Below, one piece after another: positions 5,596-5,742 of a stretch of DNA of 5,742 nucleotides. The notes under the pieces were generated by a model. It was not told the DNA's origin and ran no database searches. It worked only from the letters and a program-made list of their open reading frames with translations. The DNA lies in the NCBI GenBank assembly GCA_964503595.1, contig CAZDAM010000144.1, forward strand, positions 1 through 5,742. Reading direction: 5' to 3'. Made by a program: the position numbers and the translations under genes. How positions within the stretch are numbered: position 1 is the stretch's first letter; each line of letters starts with the position of its first letter. The stretch comes from CAZDAM01 sp964503595 (GTDB taxonomy: Bacteria; Muiribacteriota; UBA6191).

Positions 5596-5742
5596 CTCTT
5601 ATTCCCCCTGTAATCCCTTAGTGCTTATATCGGCAAACCGGTTGCGACTTCTCAGTTAAACTCCTGATCCAGCCTCAATTTCTGCCATTTTGAAAAATAT
5701 TCCGATCTTTTTTTCTCGCTCCCGGCAGGATCCGCATGGATT
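5596..5742. other. Right-edge region with no recognisable gene
   Basis: About 147 bases. Short frames on the minus strand, such as one reading REREKKIGIFFKMAEIEAGS, run a few dozen codons and stop. They could be further decay of the Rpn-like gene, but no family pattern is clear. A run of seven T at about 5708-5714 has no stable hairpin before it. Confidence 0.3.

Overview
The window is compact bacterial DNA of roughly balanced base composition, with short intergenic gaps, Shine-Dalgarno sites and one factor-independent terminator. It holds five intact protein genes and three decayed remnants. The mix of a bactofilin-like protein, a secreted phospholipase-D-family protein, a FliG-related domain and an Rpn-type C-terminal remnant suggests a Gram-negative, possibly a spirochaete or other deep-branching group. 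No ribosomal or other marker gene is present, so the taxon is only a guess. I see no tRNA, rRNA, CRISPR array or complete insertion sequence.

Left edge (1-691, + strand): the first ~170 bases carry a piece of an IS256-family transposase, open at the window edge. It is joined out of frame to an ORF with no start codon that reads as a DUF2442-like domain followed by a FliG C-terminal domain. This is an IS remnant abutting a 5'-truncated gene. The 3' end of that ORF overlaps the next gene, on the opposite strand, by 35 bases.

Minus-strand pair (657-2377): a secreted two-HKD phospholipase D/cardiolipin-synthase-like protein is followed 11 bases later by a small bactofilin-like beta-helix protein with a regular 18-residue repeat. 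The downstream Shine-Dalgarno overlaps the upstream stop codon, so the two are probably co-translated. Their promoter region is shared with the divergent gene rarD.

Plus-strand pair (2486-4024): rarD, an EamA/DMT-family permease, is followed after 48 bases by a cytoplasmic five-repeat ankyrin protein. A hairpin at 4029-4061 ends the converging minus-strand gene.

Right part (4070-5742): a COG0523 GTPase of the YciC/ZagA/ZigA type (zinc metallochaperone) lies on the minus strand. Directly upstream is a 19-bp palindrome that keeps all the core positions of a Zur box as I recall the proteobacterial consensus, so the gene is probably induced by zinc starvation. Upstream of it is a small, probably degenerate remnant of an Rpn/PD-(D/E)XK transposase-nuclease C-terminus, with a 12-bp direct repeat at its stop codon. 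The last ~145 bases show no recognisable gene.

The neighbourhoods look like independent housekeeping or stress modules rather than one pathway. The most informative items are the Zur-box/GTPase pairing and the DUF2442-FliG_C fusion fragment cut by an IS remnant.
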